NCBI RefSeq assembly: GCF_028713855.1
Contig: NZ_JAQTNN010000006.1
Span: 1 to 64,000 of the forward strand
Source: Sulfuricurvum sp.
GTDB taxonomy: Bacteria > Campylobacterota > Campylobacteria > Campylobacterales > Sulfurimonadaceae
Direction of reading: 5' to 3'
Length of the DNA: 64,000 nt
Below the pieces are notes generated by a model. It did not search any database. It saw only the letters and a program-made list of their open reading frames with translations, and was not told where the DNA came from. The position numbers and the translations under genes are program-made. Each line of letters begins with the position of its first letter. Position 1 is the stretch's first letter. Below, one piece after another: positions 18,670 to 26,589 of this stretch.

Positions 18670-19343
18670 CTCATTCTCTCCATTAAAATTGCGCCGGCAA
18701 CACCGACATTCAAAGAATCAAAATCGTGTGCCATCGGGATCGAAATGCCTACATCTAAGCTCTTTTGAACTCTGCCGCTAAGCCCCTCTCCCTCATTACC
18801 CAAAACCAAAGCCCGTTTAGAGGCAAAAGTGGTCTCACGTATATCCTCTCCGTCCATGACGGCTCCGTATATCTGAAATCCGGATTGTTTCAGCTCATGC
18901 ATAACATCATGAATATTATGGATAATCACCAGTGGCATATCCAGTGCCGCTCCGCTGCTGGTACGGATCATCGGTTCCAGATTCGGTTCTTTAATACCGC
19001 TGATAACAATAGCATCAACCCCAAGGGCATAGGCACTTCGAATAAGTGAACCAATGTTTCCCATATCCGTAATTGCACTAAGTATCACGACGAAATCGCA
19101 TTTTTTCAAAAATGGAGAAGCATATGGGACAATCTGAGAAATCTCTGCAATAAAGCCCTGATGATTTCCCCCCTTTACCATAGACTGTGCCGCTTTTTCA
19201 GGGATCCGTTTGATCTCAAAACCCATCTTCATAAGCGCCGAGTACTCTTTTTTATCGAGCTCTTTTGCCAAATAAAGGGTCTTAATACGATCCTTATGAC
19301 GTTCTAATGCGTAGTAAACCGGTTGTTTTCCATAAATAAGCAT
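18666..19343 (-). CDS. TrmH-family 23S rRNA 2'-O-methyltransferase (RlmB-like)
   Basis: 225 residues beginning MLIYGKQPVYYALERH, the typical start of RlmB (YGxxxVxxAL). SpoU motifs: DMGNIGSLIRSAYALG, ALVLGNEGEGLS and DSLNVGVAGAILM. It probably makes Gm2251 in 23S rRNA. It is a paralogue of the gene at 4806-5558. It sits between rsmI and the RodZ-like gene in a run of rRNA methylase genes. Confidence 0.88.
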   Translation of the reverse strand: MLIYGKQPVYYALERHKDRIKTLYLAKELDKKEYSALMKMGFEIKRIPEKAAQSMVKGGNHQGFIAEISQIVPYASPFLKKCDFVVILSAITDMGNIGSLIRSAYALGVDAIVISGIKEPNLEPMIRTSSGAALDMPLVIIHNIHDVMHELKQSGFQIYGAVMDGEDIRETTFASKRALVLGNEGEGLSGRVQKSLDVGISIPMAHDFDSLNVGVAGAILMERMR

Positions 19344-19357
19344 ACGTTATTTTACCT

Positions 19358-20167
19358 TTATGTGTTTAAGAGTCGCTGATAGCACTCTTTCGGATTTTCG
19401 CCAGTAAGTCGGGCGATCAGTTTTGAGGCGGCTTTTTTTGGGATATCGAGGGAAAGAATATCCTGTTCACTGAGCGATGAGCCTTTGGCTTCAGAAGCTT
19501 CAATGACTACAACCCACTCCCCCCGTATCTCTTTTTCCATCTGAGAAATTAACTCTGATGCAACACCTCGATAAAACCGCTGATACCGCTTGGTAAGTTC
19601 TTTAGCCAAAAAAACCTGCCGTTGCGGTGCAGCAATAATCAGCTCTGAAAGCAATTTATCGAGACGTTTGGGTGATTCATACAGTATTGTCGTGTATCCG
19701 TTAAACAACGCTTCTTGAAGTGCGGAAGATCGGTCATTTCCTTTATGGGGTAAAAACCCGAAAAAAAGCATTTTCGTCTCCACAAATCCACTAGCGACAA
19801 AAGCAGTAAGTGCTGCATTTGCACCCGGTAAAATATCGTATGCAATACCCTGATTCAAACAATAGTGTACCAACATCTGTCCTGGATCACTAATCCCCGG
19901 CATTCCTGCATCACTCACATAGACCACATTGGAATTAAAAAATTCAGGCGTAAGTTTGGAAATAAATTCAGCCTCATTATGTGAATGAAGACTCAAAAAT
20001 TGCGGTTCCGTAGTCGTAAGATTATGGCGTTCTTTAAGGAGATGGATCAGCTTTTTGGTAACACGGGTGTCTTCACAAAGGATAATATCGGCAGTGGATA
20101 AAACATCGAGAGAACGAAGGGAAATGTCAGAAATATTTCCAATGGGAGTGGGGACGAGGCTTAGCAT
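19358..20167 (-). CDS. rsmI: 16S rRNA (cytidine-1402 2'-O)-methyltransferase
   Basis: 269 residues from the ATG at 20167 (MLSLVPTPIGNISDIS); a TTG 11 codons upstream would only add an unrelated leader. Family motifs LVPTPIGN, CEDTRVTKKL, VSDAGMPGISDPG and LPGANAALTAFVASG identify RsmI, a tetrapyrrole-methylase-fold enzyme. It sits downstream of rpmE. Confidence 0.94.
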   Translation of the reverse strand: MLSLVPTPIGNISDISLRSLDVLSTADIILCEDTRVTKKLIHLLKERHNLTTTEPQFLSLHSHNEAEFISKLTPEFFNSNVVYVSDAGMPGISDPGQMLVHYCLNQGIAYDILPGANAALTAFVASGFVETKMLFFGFLPHKGNDRSSALQEALFNGYTTILYESPKRLDKLLSELIIAAPQRQVFLAKELTKRYQRFYRGVASELISQMEKEIRGEWVVVIEASEAKGSSLSEQDILSLDIPKKAASKLIARLTGENPKECYQRLLNT

Positions 20168-20209
20168 AAGAGTGCTCGGTTTCTGCCCCCAAAGAGGCAA
20201 AGGTTTAAA

Positions 20210-20413
20210 TTACGAATTTAATGCGTAACGTTTTTTGAATTTATCAATACGACCTGCTGTATCTACTTGACGCTCAGAACCAGTATAGAACGGGTGACAT
20301 GCGCTACAGATATCAACACGGATTGTGTCTTTTGTGCTGGTTGTTGTGAATGAGTTACCGCATGCGCAGCTTGCAGTACATTCTACAACGTTCGGGTGAA
20401 GATCTTTTTTCAT
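20210..20413 (-). CDS. rpmE: 50S ribosomal protein bL31
   Basis: 67 residues, [22 protein letters not shown]. Cysteines at 12/16/18 and in [11 protein letters not shown] near 37/40 mark the zinc-binding (C-plus) form. A promoter at 20494-20499 and a strong hairpin ending just before the Shine-Dalgarno suggest its own transcript and possible autoregulation. Confidence 0.97.
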   Translation of the reverse strand: MKKDLHPNVVECTASCACGNSFTTTSTKDTIRVDICSACHPFYTGSERQVDTAGRIDKFKKRYALNS

Positions 20414-20426
20414 AAGTTTGCCTTGT

Positions 20427-20450
20427 GATCGACGGCGTTGTACGTCGGTC
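20427..20450 (-). promoter_or_regulatory. Hairpin in the rpmE leader next to the ribosome binding site
   Basis: On the minus strand GACCGACG, an 8-base loop and CGTCGATC form an 8-bp stem with one mismatch. Its 3' arm ends directly before the AAGG ribosome-binding sequence of rpmE. A second, smaller stem (ATCCG/CGGAT) lies upstream in the same roughly 74-base leader. L31 mRNA leaders are known autoregulatory elements in several bacterial groups; membership here is inferred from position only. Confidence 0.45.
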
Positions 20451-20493
20451 TGTATAGTTTTATATCCGTACGGGGGCGGATAATTGGAAGCGA

Positions 20494-20499
20494 ATTATA
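20494..20499 (-). promoter_or_regulatory. -10 box of rpmE
   Basis: TTCGTTATAATTCGC on the minus strand contains a perfect TATAAT, preceded by T-rich sequence and no clear -35. Predicted start near 20487, giving an rpmE leader of about 74 bases. Confidence 0.6.
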
Positions 20500-20516
20500 A
20501 CGAAAAATTTCTTTTT

Positions 20517-21185
20517 TTACAATAACCGTGATGCTATCGCTATTGCGGCAGTTTCGGAACGTAAAATCATAGGTGAAGGAAAAAGGCGTACACGATGTGA
20601 GGCAAACTGCTTACGCTCACTCTCATCAAATCCACCCTCGCATCCGATTATAACGGTGTCAATGTTTTCATCGGATTTTAATATCTCTCCGCCGAAATCA
20701 AAAACAACAGAATCAGGATGTGCTTTTAAAAACGTACTTAAAGTCGGTGATTCGCTCAATTCAATGAATGACGTTCGTCCGCATTGCATAATCGAACTCT
20801 CCATAAGCCGCATCATACGATCATAATCAAGCCGAAAATTGTGTTGCGAACGGTGACAGTGGATAAACGTAATTTTTTCCACCCCCAGCTCGCTCAACAT
20901 CGGCAATGTCTTCTCAATCGTCTTAGGATCGATCAGACACCATCCTATATGAAGTTTTCGTTCACTTACACAAGGGGCACTATGATGACTTTGAAGCGAA
21001 AAAAAAGCATTTTTCCCATCTGTCTGCTCCAAGTGATAGCGATATTCTTCACTCAGGTTGGCTTTATTACGAAAACAAACGGTATCTCCAACTTTATGCC
21101 GTCGAACTTTTATCAAATATTTGTATTCATCTCCAGAAATGCTCAGTTCCAAAGCACCGGCATCCGGATTTAACATAAATTTCAC
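20517..21185 (-). CDS. rsmE: 16S rRNA (uracil-1498 N3)-methyltransferase
   Basis: 222 residues from the GTG at 21185, which overlaps the upstream stop as GTGA; GTG at 21197 and ATG at 21176 are alternatives. RsmE features: N-terminal PUA-like part (YKYLIKVRRHKVGDTV), then a SPOUT domain with IGCEGGFDESE near residue 182 and LRSETAAIAIASRL at the C-terminus. It methylates U1498 of 16S rRNA. Confidence 0.9.
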   Translation of the reverse strand: MKFMLNPDAGALELSISGDEYKYLIKVRRHKVGDTVCFRNKANLSEEYRYHLEQTDGKNAFFSLQSHHSAPCVSERKLHIGWCLIDPKTIEKTLPMLSELGVEKITFIHCHRSQHNFRLDYDRMMRLMESSIMQCGRTSFIELSESPTLSTFLKAHPDSVVFDFGGEILKSDENIDTVIIGCEGGFDESERKQFASHRVRLFPSPMILRSETAAIAIASRLL

Positions 21186-21592
21186 GCCAGCATCCACACA
21201 CTAATCAAAACCAACATTGCCATTTCAATCCCCAAAAAGCGAAATGCTTTTTTCTTGTATTCGGCAAACGCACCTTCTTGTGTGATATCGGTTCGGCGCT
21301 TGAGTGTTTTGTACCGTTTTGCTTCCAATATAATCATCACAATACCTACAATAATCATAGCAATATTAGGCAGTGTAAAATGCAAATGTTTAGCCGCCAT
21401 CATAATGGCACCGGTCAAAATCAACATAGCAATCAATGAGCCGGAAATTGGCATGACAACTCTCATTCGCTTAGAATAGCGAATAATATGTTTTGAAAGG
21501 GCAAGCATGACGATATTAAAACCGACAACCCCCATCAGCATGATAACACCCACATAGTGGATTTCTATTCCCATTTTATACATAGCTTCCAT
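21182..21592 (-). CDS. Four-helix integral membrane protein, unknown
   Basis: 136 residues with four hydrophobic helices: GVIMLMGVVGFNIVMLAL, ISGSLIAMLILTGAIMM, IAMIIVGIVMIIL and IEMAMLVLISVWML, joined by basic cytoplasmic loops. A short cytoplasmic segment RYKTLKRRTDITQEG lies between helices 3 and 4. I do not recognise the family. It is translationally coupled to rsmE (GTGA overlap) and divergent from moeA. Confidence 0.65.
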   Translation of the reverse strand: MEAMYKMGIEIHYVGVIMLMGVVGFNIVMLALSKHIIRYSKRMRVVMPISGSLIAMLILTGAIMMAAKHLHFTLPNIAMIIVGIVMIILEAKRYKTLKRRTDITQEGAFAEYKKKAFRFLGIEMAMLVLISVWMLA

Positions 21593-21617
21593 AAAGGGGA
21601 TTTTACCTTAAATCGCC

Positions 21618-21623
21618 TATAAT
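21618..21623 (+). promoter_or_regulatory. -10 box of moeA
   Basis: CGCCTATAATTGG holds a perfect TATAAT 37 bases before the moeA ATG; AGGAAAAAGGA follows as ribosome binding site. Confidence 0.6.
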
Positions 21624-21659
21624 TGGAACCATAAAATATTAATAGGAAAAAGGATCCCC

Positions 21660-22877
21660 ATGGCAATCAGTGCAGAAGAGGCATTTGACCACGTATACAG
21701 ACTCTCATTGCCGTTGGGAATCGAAATCGCTCCGATTGAAAACAGTATACATCGTGTGTTGGCCGAAACGATCGTAGCCGAACATTCACTCCCTTCCTTT
21801 GACAATTCAGCCATGGATGGCTATGCAGTACGAACCGAAGATGCAGGAAAGACCCTCATTCAGTCCTGTGTCGTTTTTGCAGGCGATCAAGGTGAAATCC
21901 GTCTGGTAGAAGATCAATGCATCCGGATTATGACCGGAGCCAAAATACCGCAAGGATGTGAAGCGATCATCCCTATCGAAGATGTAGTTGTCGATGGGGA
22001 CCATGTCACCTTCCCTTCTTTTATCAAAGCGTCTCAACATATCCGCCTCAAAGGTGAAGACATCCAAGCCGGCATGATACTTCTTGCAAAAGGGACTTAT
22101 CTGTGTGCCCATCACATCTCACTTTTAGCATCACAGGGTATCACACATGTTCAGCTTTACCGCCGTCCACGTGTTGCCCTCTTCTCCTCCGGTAATGAGT
22201 TGAAAATGCACTATGAAACGCTCGGGTCTAACCAGCTTTACAACACCAATACTCCAACATTTGCCGCACGGGCCCGGGAACTCGGATGTGAAGTTATTTT
22301 TACCGGTACGGCCGAAGATACTCTCGAATCGATCCAAGAACATATTAAAAGTGCCCTGAATGCTGATTTGATTATCACCTCCGGCGGAGTAAGCGTCGGG
22401 GATGCCGACTTTACGAAAAAAGCATTTCATTCACTTGGATTCGAAAGTGCTTTTGAATCGGTTGACATCAAACCCGGGAAGCCGACAACTTTCGGGCGGA
22501 TCGGTAATACCATTATCCTTAATCTCCCCGGGAATCCTCTTGCAGCGGCACTTTGTTTTGAACTTTTCGGGCAAAGCTCCATCCTCTCGCTCAGTGGTAG
22601 AAGCGATAAATATCTCTCCTCTATCACGACTAAAATCTCAGAACCGTTTAAAATGAAAAAAGGGCGCCGTTCTCTGATTCCGGGATGGTTTGACGGCTCA
22701 TCATTTACTCCCAGTCCAAAATTTGGCCCCGGGATGGTTCTACCTCTGTCGCAGGCAAACGCTTATATGATGGTTGATGCATCTGTTGAGGGATTTGAGA
22801 AGGGGAACGAGATCAAAGTTGTCACCACACGTTGGTGCATGAGTTCAGAGGTCCAGCACTCGCTTGTGACCTTCTAA
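21660..22877 (+). CDS. moeA: Molybdopterin molybdenumtransferase
   Basis: 405 residues. Conserved SFDNSAMDGYAVR near residue 42, MTGAKIPQGCEAII, central MogA-like domain TSGGVSVGDADFTK near residue 240 and NLPGNPLAAALCFELF near residue 283. It inserts molybdate into adenylated molybdopterin. With moaA nearby it points to molybdo-enzymes such as nitrate or polysulfide reductases elsewhere in the genome. Its 3' end overlaps the convergent queD by 4 bases. Confidence 0.95.
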   Translation: MAISAEEAFDHVYRLSLPLGIEIAPIENSIHRVLAETIVAEHSLPSFDNSAMDGYAVRTEDAGKTLIQSCVVFAGDQGEIRLVEDQCIRIMTGAKIPQGCEAIIPIEDVVVDGDHVTFPSFIKASQHIRLKGEDIQAGMILLAKGTYLCAHHISLLASQGITHVQLYRRPRVALFSSGNELKMHYETLGSNQLYNTNTPTFAARARELGCEVIFTGTAEDTLESIQEHIKSALNADLIITSGGVSVGDADFTKKAFHSLGFESAFESVDIKPGKPTTFGRIGNTIILNLPGNPLAAALCFELFGQSSILSLSGRSDKYLSSITTKISEPFKMKKGRRSLIPGWFDGSSFTPSPKFGPGMVLPLSQANAYMMVDASVEGFEKGNEIKVVTTRWCMSSEVQHSLVTF

Positions 22878-23455
22878 ACCGTGTGCGGATTTACAAATAC
22901 TTCACCGAAAAGCATTTTGTCCCATAACCGCGAATCGCTCCACCCTTTGCGCACTTCGTCGCTAAAATGAATTGTATTTAAATCGATCAAGCCCATTAAC
23001 TCGGAATAGGCGTCTTCTTCAAAAGCTTGAGCATATCCTGTCTCCGTCTCATGAACGATAATGCTGTTGAGTTTTACTCCCCGCTCCCCATTAACCATCT
23101 GGGTCATAGATAGTAATCTGTCCAACATCAAAAATAAAACACGACTAAACTGCTCACATGAGGGGGAGACAGGAAGGAGTACCCAGCGGTTAGAATGTTC
23201 TTTCATTGATGCAATATAGGATTTATCGTCTCCATCCCAAATAGCAACGCCGTGATCGAAACTGTCAATTAGTTCTTTCATCCCCTGCTTCATTAGACCG
23301 AAGTCATAGACCATTTGTCCGTCGTCAAGATATTGAGATTCAAACAGAACTTCGACCTTATATGAATGACCGTGGATCGATGCGCGGCACCGCTGAGTCG
23401 AACAGCCGCGAACGACGTGGGCATTTTCAAATTTAAATAATTTACGGATAATCAT
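22874..23455 (-). CDS. queD: 6-carboxytetrahydropterin synthase (QueD family)
   Basis: 193 residues, longer than typical QueD (about 120) because of an insertion and tail. Zinc ligands: His in FENAHVV and HGHSYKVEV near residues 13, 29 and 31. The catalytic Cys is probably C24 in STQRCRASIHGH, and DHGV lies near 68. It makes CPH4 for queuosine (7-deazaguanine) synthesis. Three bases downstream of queE. Confidence 0.88.
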   Translation of the reverse strand: MIIRKLFKFENAHVVRGCSTQRCRASIHGHSYKVEVLFESQYLDDGQMVYDFGLMKQGMKELIDSFDHGVAIWDGDDKSYIASMKEHSNRWVLLPVSPSCEQFSRVLFLMLDRLLSMTQMVNGERGVKLNSIIVHETETGYAQAFEEDAYSELMGLIDLNTIHFSDEVRKGWSDSRLWDKMLFGEVFVNPHTV

Positions 23456-23458
23456 CAG

Positions 23459-24217
23459 TTACACTCCATGATTTTGATCCCAGATACGGATATGAAGCCG
23501 ATCTGAGTAGATAAATCCGCGCCGTTTACAAAACTCGATAACCGCTTCGCAATTGGCTTCGATATGGGCTTTGTCCCCGCCAAGCGGCATACAATAAACC
23601 GGTGTATACGGATGTGGAGAAATTATATCGTCTATTTCAGATTCAATATGACTCACTAAAGAGGGTTCATCGACCGTAAATTTAAAGAAGCTCTCTTTGG
23701 CATACGCGATAATTGTACCGTACACTTCAGGTTTTACCCTCTTTTCCAACGGTTCGCCGCTGTTAGAGAGTTTGACGGACAATGCATAGGTCGCTTGTGC
23801 ATAAAAAGGGTACCGCTTAAAATCGGGTGCGATCGTAGCATTGGTCTCAAACGTCACACGATGTCCCTGTGAAATCAGATGCTCGATAAACTCCACAAAA
23901 ATCGGCTCATTGGCATAGATCAGAGGCTCCCCTCCGGTAAGTACTATGTCAACGTGAGGGGGTAAACGATATCCGTTCATAATCCAAATCAATGTTTGAA
24001 GCTCTTCAATCTCCTGCCACAACTCACCGAATGCTTTACGATCGACAGCGTAAACGGTATCACATCCTAAAATTTCAGTACCATCCGGTGCACTTTCACG
24101 ACACCCAAACCCCTCACATTTTAGATTACATCCGCCGAATCTAAAAAACAAAGACGGTACTCCCGTATATTTCCCCTCACCTTGAACCGAATAGAAGTGT
24201 TCTACTAAATAGAGCAT
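23459..24217 (-). CDS. queE: 7-carboxy-7-deazaguanine synthase
   Basis: 252 residues from ATG 24217, preceded by a strong AGGAGG placed inside the end of moaA. N-terminal HFYSVQGEGKYTGVPS is diagnostic of QueE. Cluster cysteines are C30 and C34 (GGCNLKC) and C52 in GCDT, a widely spaced form seen in epsilonproteobacterial QueE; an extra Cys occurs at 39. TGGEPL for SAM binding is present. Radical ring contraction of CPH4 follows QueD in the pathway. Confidence 0.93.
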   Translation of the reverse strand: MLYLVEHFYSVQGEGKYTGVPSLFFRFGGCNLKCEGFGCRESAPDGTEILGCDTVYAVDRKAFGELWQEIEELQTLIWIMNGYRLPPHVDIVLTGGEPLIYANEPIFVEFIEHLISQGHRVTFETNATIAPDFKRYPFYAQATYALSVKLSNSGEPLEKRVKPEVYGTIIAYAKESFFKFTVDEPSLVSHIESEIDDIISPHPYTPVYCMPLGGDKAHIEANCEAVIEFCKRRGFIYSDRLHIRIWDQNHGV

Positions 24218-24218
24218 T

Positions 24219-25184
24219 TCATCCTCCTGTTTCGTAGAACGCACGGGTAGAGACTTCGGCATCTCCTTCGCTCCAACGATTTTTTTCGGGTTTGGTACGA
24301 ATTACCTCTTTAAGCACTAATGCCGCTTCTTTGATATCTCCGCGACGCACCGCATCACGAATCGACATCGCTTCATCGAAATAGAGGCATGGAATCAGAT
24401 TCCCCTCGGCAGTAAGACGGATACGATTGCATTTGGTACAAAAATCGTCTTTGTGCGGTTCAATAATTCCGAACTCATACCCGTCAGGGAGTTTATAATA
24501 GTGGGAAGGGGAATGACCGTCAAACCCCTCATCACTATAGCTATAGCGGCTTCCGATAATACTCAGAAGTTCGGAACTTTGCATCCCTTTGATATCAACT
24601 TCGGCATGAACATTTTCCATGTATTCAATAAAACGAACCACCATTCCCCGCGCTTTGCAGTATTCCAGTACATCCAATACTTCCGCATCGTTCAGTCCCT
24701 TCATCGGAACCATGTTCACTTTTACTTTGAGTCCTACTCTGAGTGCTTCTTCAACCCCTTCAAGGACTTGGCGTAAAACATCTTTTTTAGCAATCGTTTC
24801 GGCAATCTCAGGCTTAAGAGAATCAATCGATACGTTCAAACGGCGCAATCCCGCATCGTAAAGTTTTTGAGCGGCTCCTTTTAGCAAAAAGGCATTGGTT
24901 GTCATCGCTAAATCGATGTCATTCTTGTAATCATAAATCATTTTGATAAATTTATCGAGGTCTTCACGCAACAGCGGCTCACCGCCGGTAATACGAATTT
25001 TGTTAATCCCTTCATCAATGGATACTTTGATAAACTCGAATAACTCTTCAAAACTAAGGAGGTTTTCTTTAGGCACCCAGGAAAAGGGCTTTTCGGGCAT
25101 GCAGTATTGACATCTGAAATTACACCGTTCCGTTACCGATACACGTAAATAATCAACGGTTCTGCCATAGCTATCTATTAACAC
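24219..25184 (-). CDS. moaA: GTP 3',8-cyclase (molybdenum cofactor)
   Basis: 321 residues from a GTG start with AAGGA 6 bases upstream. Radical SAM motif CNFRCQYC near residue 20, TGGEPLLR, a second 4Fe-4S site [18 protein letters not shown] near residue 247, all diagnostic. The C-terminus ends ETGG instead of the canonical GG, acceptably close. First step of Mo-cofactor synthesis; operon moaA-queE-queD links two GTP-derived radical SAM pathways. Confidence 0.95.
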   Translation of the reverse strand: MLIDSYGRTVDYLRVSVTERCNFRCQYCMPEKPFSWVPKENLLSFEELFEFIKVSIDEGINKIRITGGEPLLREDLDKFIKMIYDYKNDIDLAMTTNAFLLKGAAQKLYDAGLRRLNVSIDSLKPEIAETIAKKDVLRQVLEGVEEALRVGLKVKVNMVPMKGLNDAEVLDVLEYCKARGMVVRFIEYMENVHAEVDIKGMQSSELLSIIGSRYSYSDEGFDGHSPSHYYKLPDGYEFGIIEPHKDDFCTKCNRIRLTAEGNLIPCLYFDEAMSIRDAVRRGDIKEAALVLKEVIRTKPEKNRWSEGDAEVSTRAFYETGG

Positions 25185-25261
25185 AATTGTCCTTGCAAGA
25201 GGAAAGTGTTCGGATGGTATCTAAAAGTTGTTTTGAGTTTTATTTATTGAGGAAATTAGAG

Positions 25262-25290
25262 GAGAAACCCCACAAAGGGGGTGACTTTTT
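25262..25290 (-). terminator. Possible terminator after the bc1 operon
   Basis: Just past the stop of the small cytochrome c, the minus strand reads AAAAAAGTC, stem ACCCC, loop CTTTGT, stem GGGGT, then TTCTCC. The hairpin is clear but the T-run is short. Confidence 0.4.
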
Positions 25291-25685
25291 TACCAGCCGC
25301 GAACGACTGCGTGACATGCAGTACATGCATTCACGATTTCAGAATAAGACTGGTGAGCTTTTGAATACTCTTTTTTATCCAATGCTTTAATCAAATCATT
25401 AGATGCGCTATCAATACGTTTAGCCGCATTGAATGCGATGTTACTCATATGTTGTTTATCTTTAGGAAGATATTTTTTTGTTGCGTCCATATCGTGAAAA
25501 AGTGCATTCGCTTTATGAATATCCGCTACACCGCTTTTAATCAAAGCAGGAGCATTGTAAAGAAAACCTTTCTGAACATTACTCAAACCGTTTTCCATTT
25601 GACTCATGTTAAGAGCCAACGTATCATCTGCCATTGCACCCGAACTTATAAGTGCAGAGAGAGCTAAAATTTTTATCATTTTCAT
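25290..25685 (-). CDS. Periplasmic monoheme cytochrome c, c'-like
   Basis: 131 residues from ATG 25685, preceded by TGAGGAG. Signal peptide MKMIKILALSALISSGAMA. The only heme motif, CTACH, is nine residues from the C-terminus (NACTACHAVVRGW) after a helical body, the layout of four-helix cytochromes c' and c556. It lies 25 bases after the cytochrome c1 gene, so it may be an electron carrier or sensor attached to the bc1 complex. Confidence 0.82.
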   Translation of the reverse strand: MKMIKILALSALISSGAMADDTLALNMSQMENGLSNVQKGFLYNAPALIKSGVADIHKANALFHDMDATKKYLPKDKQHMSNIAFNAAKRIDSASNDLIKALDKKEYSKAHQSYSEIVNACTACHAVVRGW

Positions 25686-25710
25686 CTGTTTCTCCTCAGA
25701 AAGGCACACC

Positions 25711-26589
25711 TTAGTGTACCTCCTCCCAAATTTTACGTTTCCACAAATAAGCTAAAAGTGCAAATACAGCAGAGTATAACATAACCCATATTCCAAGGCT
25801 TTCACGCTCTGCTTTCTTCGAATCACCCACTTCTTCCATATAAGCGATCACTTCTTCTTGTGCTTTTTCAGTCAAACCTACGCGTGGCATAGATGTCCCT
25901 TTGAGCAAGATCTGTGGATCATTGATGAAACTATGAAGGTAGTGTTCACCACGGCTTTTAATGTACTGGGACAGATCCGGTGGTGTCGCTCCCATATACG
26001 TTTTAAGATTATCAACCGGAGTGGTTGCTTCAATACCTGCGTATTGCATATTGTGACATCGTCCGCATGCTGCTTCAAATGTAATTTTATGCCCTGCTTT
26101 ATCATCCGCTACTTTTGGAGCAATAGATTGCAAATAAGCGACAACGTCCATAATATCCTGAGGGCTCATCCAGTTATAAGACGGCATCGGAAATGCTTTT
26201 CCGTTCTCAGGATTATATTTACTCTGCAAATGCATCGCCGTTACCGGGTCAAAAATGAAATTTGCCAAGTAGTTTTTGTCGTAAATGCGCCCTGCATGGC
26301 TCAAATCCGGTGGAACAACACCATACGATGCTGCTGAATCCGCATTCGGCATAACAGCAGGATGACCTGCTTTTTCGATTGCATGACACGCGATACAGTT
26401 AGCTTCAACAAGTACTTTACCGTTTGCTTCATTACCCACGAGTGAGGTATCCACATTTTTAACGTCTTGGAACGTAAAGTCAGCCGGAGCAACTGCCGGA
26501 TGCATAACGCTGTGGGCATACGGCTCAATCCCATAATATGTGATGCCGACAAGAGCAATAATGACGGCTAAAATTTTAAATTCTTTCAT
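25711..26589 (-). CDS. petC: Diheme cytochrome c1 of the bc1 complex
   Basis: 292 residues. N-terminal anchor, heme motifs CIACH near residue 65 and CGRCH near residue 175, and a C-terminal transmembrane helix (LGIWVMLYSAVFALLAYLW). Two hemes and two cytochrome c domains mark the epsilonproteobacterial type, unlike the monoheme proteobacterial cytochrome c1. Start overlaps the cytochrome b stop as TAATG. Confidence 0.9.
   Translation of the reverse strand: MKEFKILAVIIALVGITYYGIEPYAHSVMHPAVAPADFTFQDVKNVDTSLVGNEANGKVLVEANCIACHAIEKAGHPAVMPNADSAASYGVVPPDLSHAGRIYDKNYLANFIFDPVTAMHLQSKYNPENGKAFPMPSYNWMSPQDIMDVVAYLQSIAPKVADDKAGHKITFEAACGRCHNMQYAGIEATTPVDNLKTYMGATPPDLSQYIKSRGEHYLHSFINDPQILLKGTSMPRVGLTEKAQEEVIAYMEEVGDSKKAERESLGIWVMLYSAVFALLAYLWKRKIWEEVH

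Noticed and set aside
21807-22430. Minus-strand open frames within moeA
   Set aside because: moeA is complete and conserved on the plus strand; these are antisense shadows.
25858-26337. 159-codon open frame antisense to cytochrome c1
   Set aside because: Cys-rich translation arises from the complement of heme-domain codons; no ribosome site.
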